Source: an uncultured Fidelibacterota bacterium (GTDB lineage Bacteria; Marinisomatota; Marinisomatia; Marinisomatales; UBA1611). From it: a stretch of DNA of 22,656 nucleotides. The notes beneath the pieces were generated by a model that worked only from the letters and a program-made list of their open reading frames with translations, was not told the origin of the DNA and ran no database searches. Location: positions 1 through 22,656 of the forward strand of contig CAJWMI010000021.1 of NCBI GenBank assembly GCA_913043185.1, written 5' to 3'. Position 1 is the stretch's first letter, and each line of letters begins with the position of its first letter. Below are positions 22,510 to 22,656 of this stretch, piece after piece. Both the position numbers and the translations under genes were made by a program.

Positions 22510-22656
22510 TTATGCGGGATACATACCGCGCATTAATAGAGGAAATGGAATCTCTTGATAAACAAAAACGAGAGACTTCATTAAAGATTAGAGATGCAGC
22601 CAGTCATGGAGATCTTAAGGAAAATGGGGAATACCATGCTGCCAGGGAGTTGCAGA
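22497..22656 (+). CDS. greA: transcription elongation factor GreA, N-terminal part
   Basis: The first 53 codons are present and the gene runs off the window. The sequence shows the GreA N-terminal coiled-coil, with the tip motif DAASHGDLKENGEYHAARE typical of the family, whose acidic D and E residues reach into the RNA polymerase secondary channel. GreA rescues backtracked polymerase by stimulating transcript cleavage. AGGA lies eight bases before the ATG. The overlapping 14-codon ORF lies just upstream. Greater certainty would only require the C-terminal FKBP-like domain beyond the edge. Confidence 0.93.
   Translation, partial: MATLIMRDTYRALIEEMESLDKQKRETSLKIRDAASHGDLKENGEYHAARELQ

Overview
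The window is AT-rich bacterial DNA, about one third G+C by eye. It looks like a member of the FCB superphylum, most likely a marine Marinimicrobia (SAR406)-type genome, though this is inferred without any database search. Three things point that way. Secreted non-cellulosomal proteins carry dockerin-like calcium repeats. Many signal peptides end just before a Gln (…SQ, …GQ, …AQ). Many genes have a TAnnTTTG-type -7 promoter element, the form used by the primary sigma factor of Bacteroidota and relatives. Nearly all genes are on the minus strand. The exceptions are a partial tRNA-Arg at the left edge, one metallo-beta-lactamase-fold gene, and the first 53 codons of greA at the right edge.

Positions 1-5.4 kb hold housekeeping and envelope genes: an FKBP lipoprotein, a small membrane protein, an MBL-fold hydrolase, and a tightly packed minus-strand operon. 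The operon runs from a secreted dockerin-bearing esterase through a PAP2-family phosphatase, a 29-aa membrane peptide, a YfiM-like protein, a 56-aa membrane peptide and an MsrB fusion to a cold-shock protein. Its junctions are overlapping or abutting. The two tiny membrane proteins are easily missed.

Positions 5.5-11.9 kb contain three exported proteins built from YwqK/MORN-like beta-hairpin repeats (394, 122 and 614 aa). Between and beside them are unrecognised proteins, an aminotransferase and small membrane proteins.

Positions 12-22.4 kb are a run of short minus-strand units with diverse accessory functions: a RidA lipoprotein, a tandem cupin lipoprotein, a dockerin/SUMF1 protein, an exported ADP-ribosylglycohydrolase with an exported flavin amine oxidase, a methyltransferase, a SulP-STAS-cNMP transporter and a cupin. 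Many are separated by a recurring element. It consists of a terminator hairpin whose U-tract runs directly into a conserved block ending in TAGATTTG, only 3-4 nt or 19 nt before the next start codon. This looks like a fused terminator-promoter cassette, and at four genes it predicts leaderless mRNAs. It is the most unusual feature of the window and also explains several false upstream TTG starts.

At the right edge, greA reads rightward, divergent from the last cupin gene.
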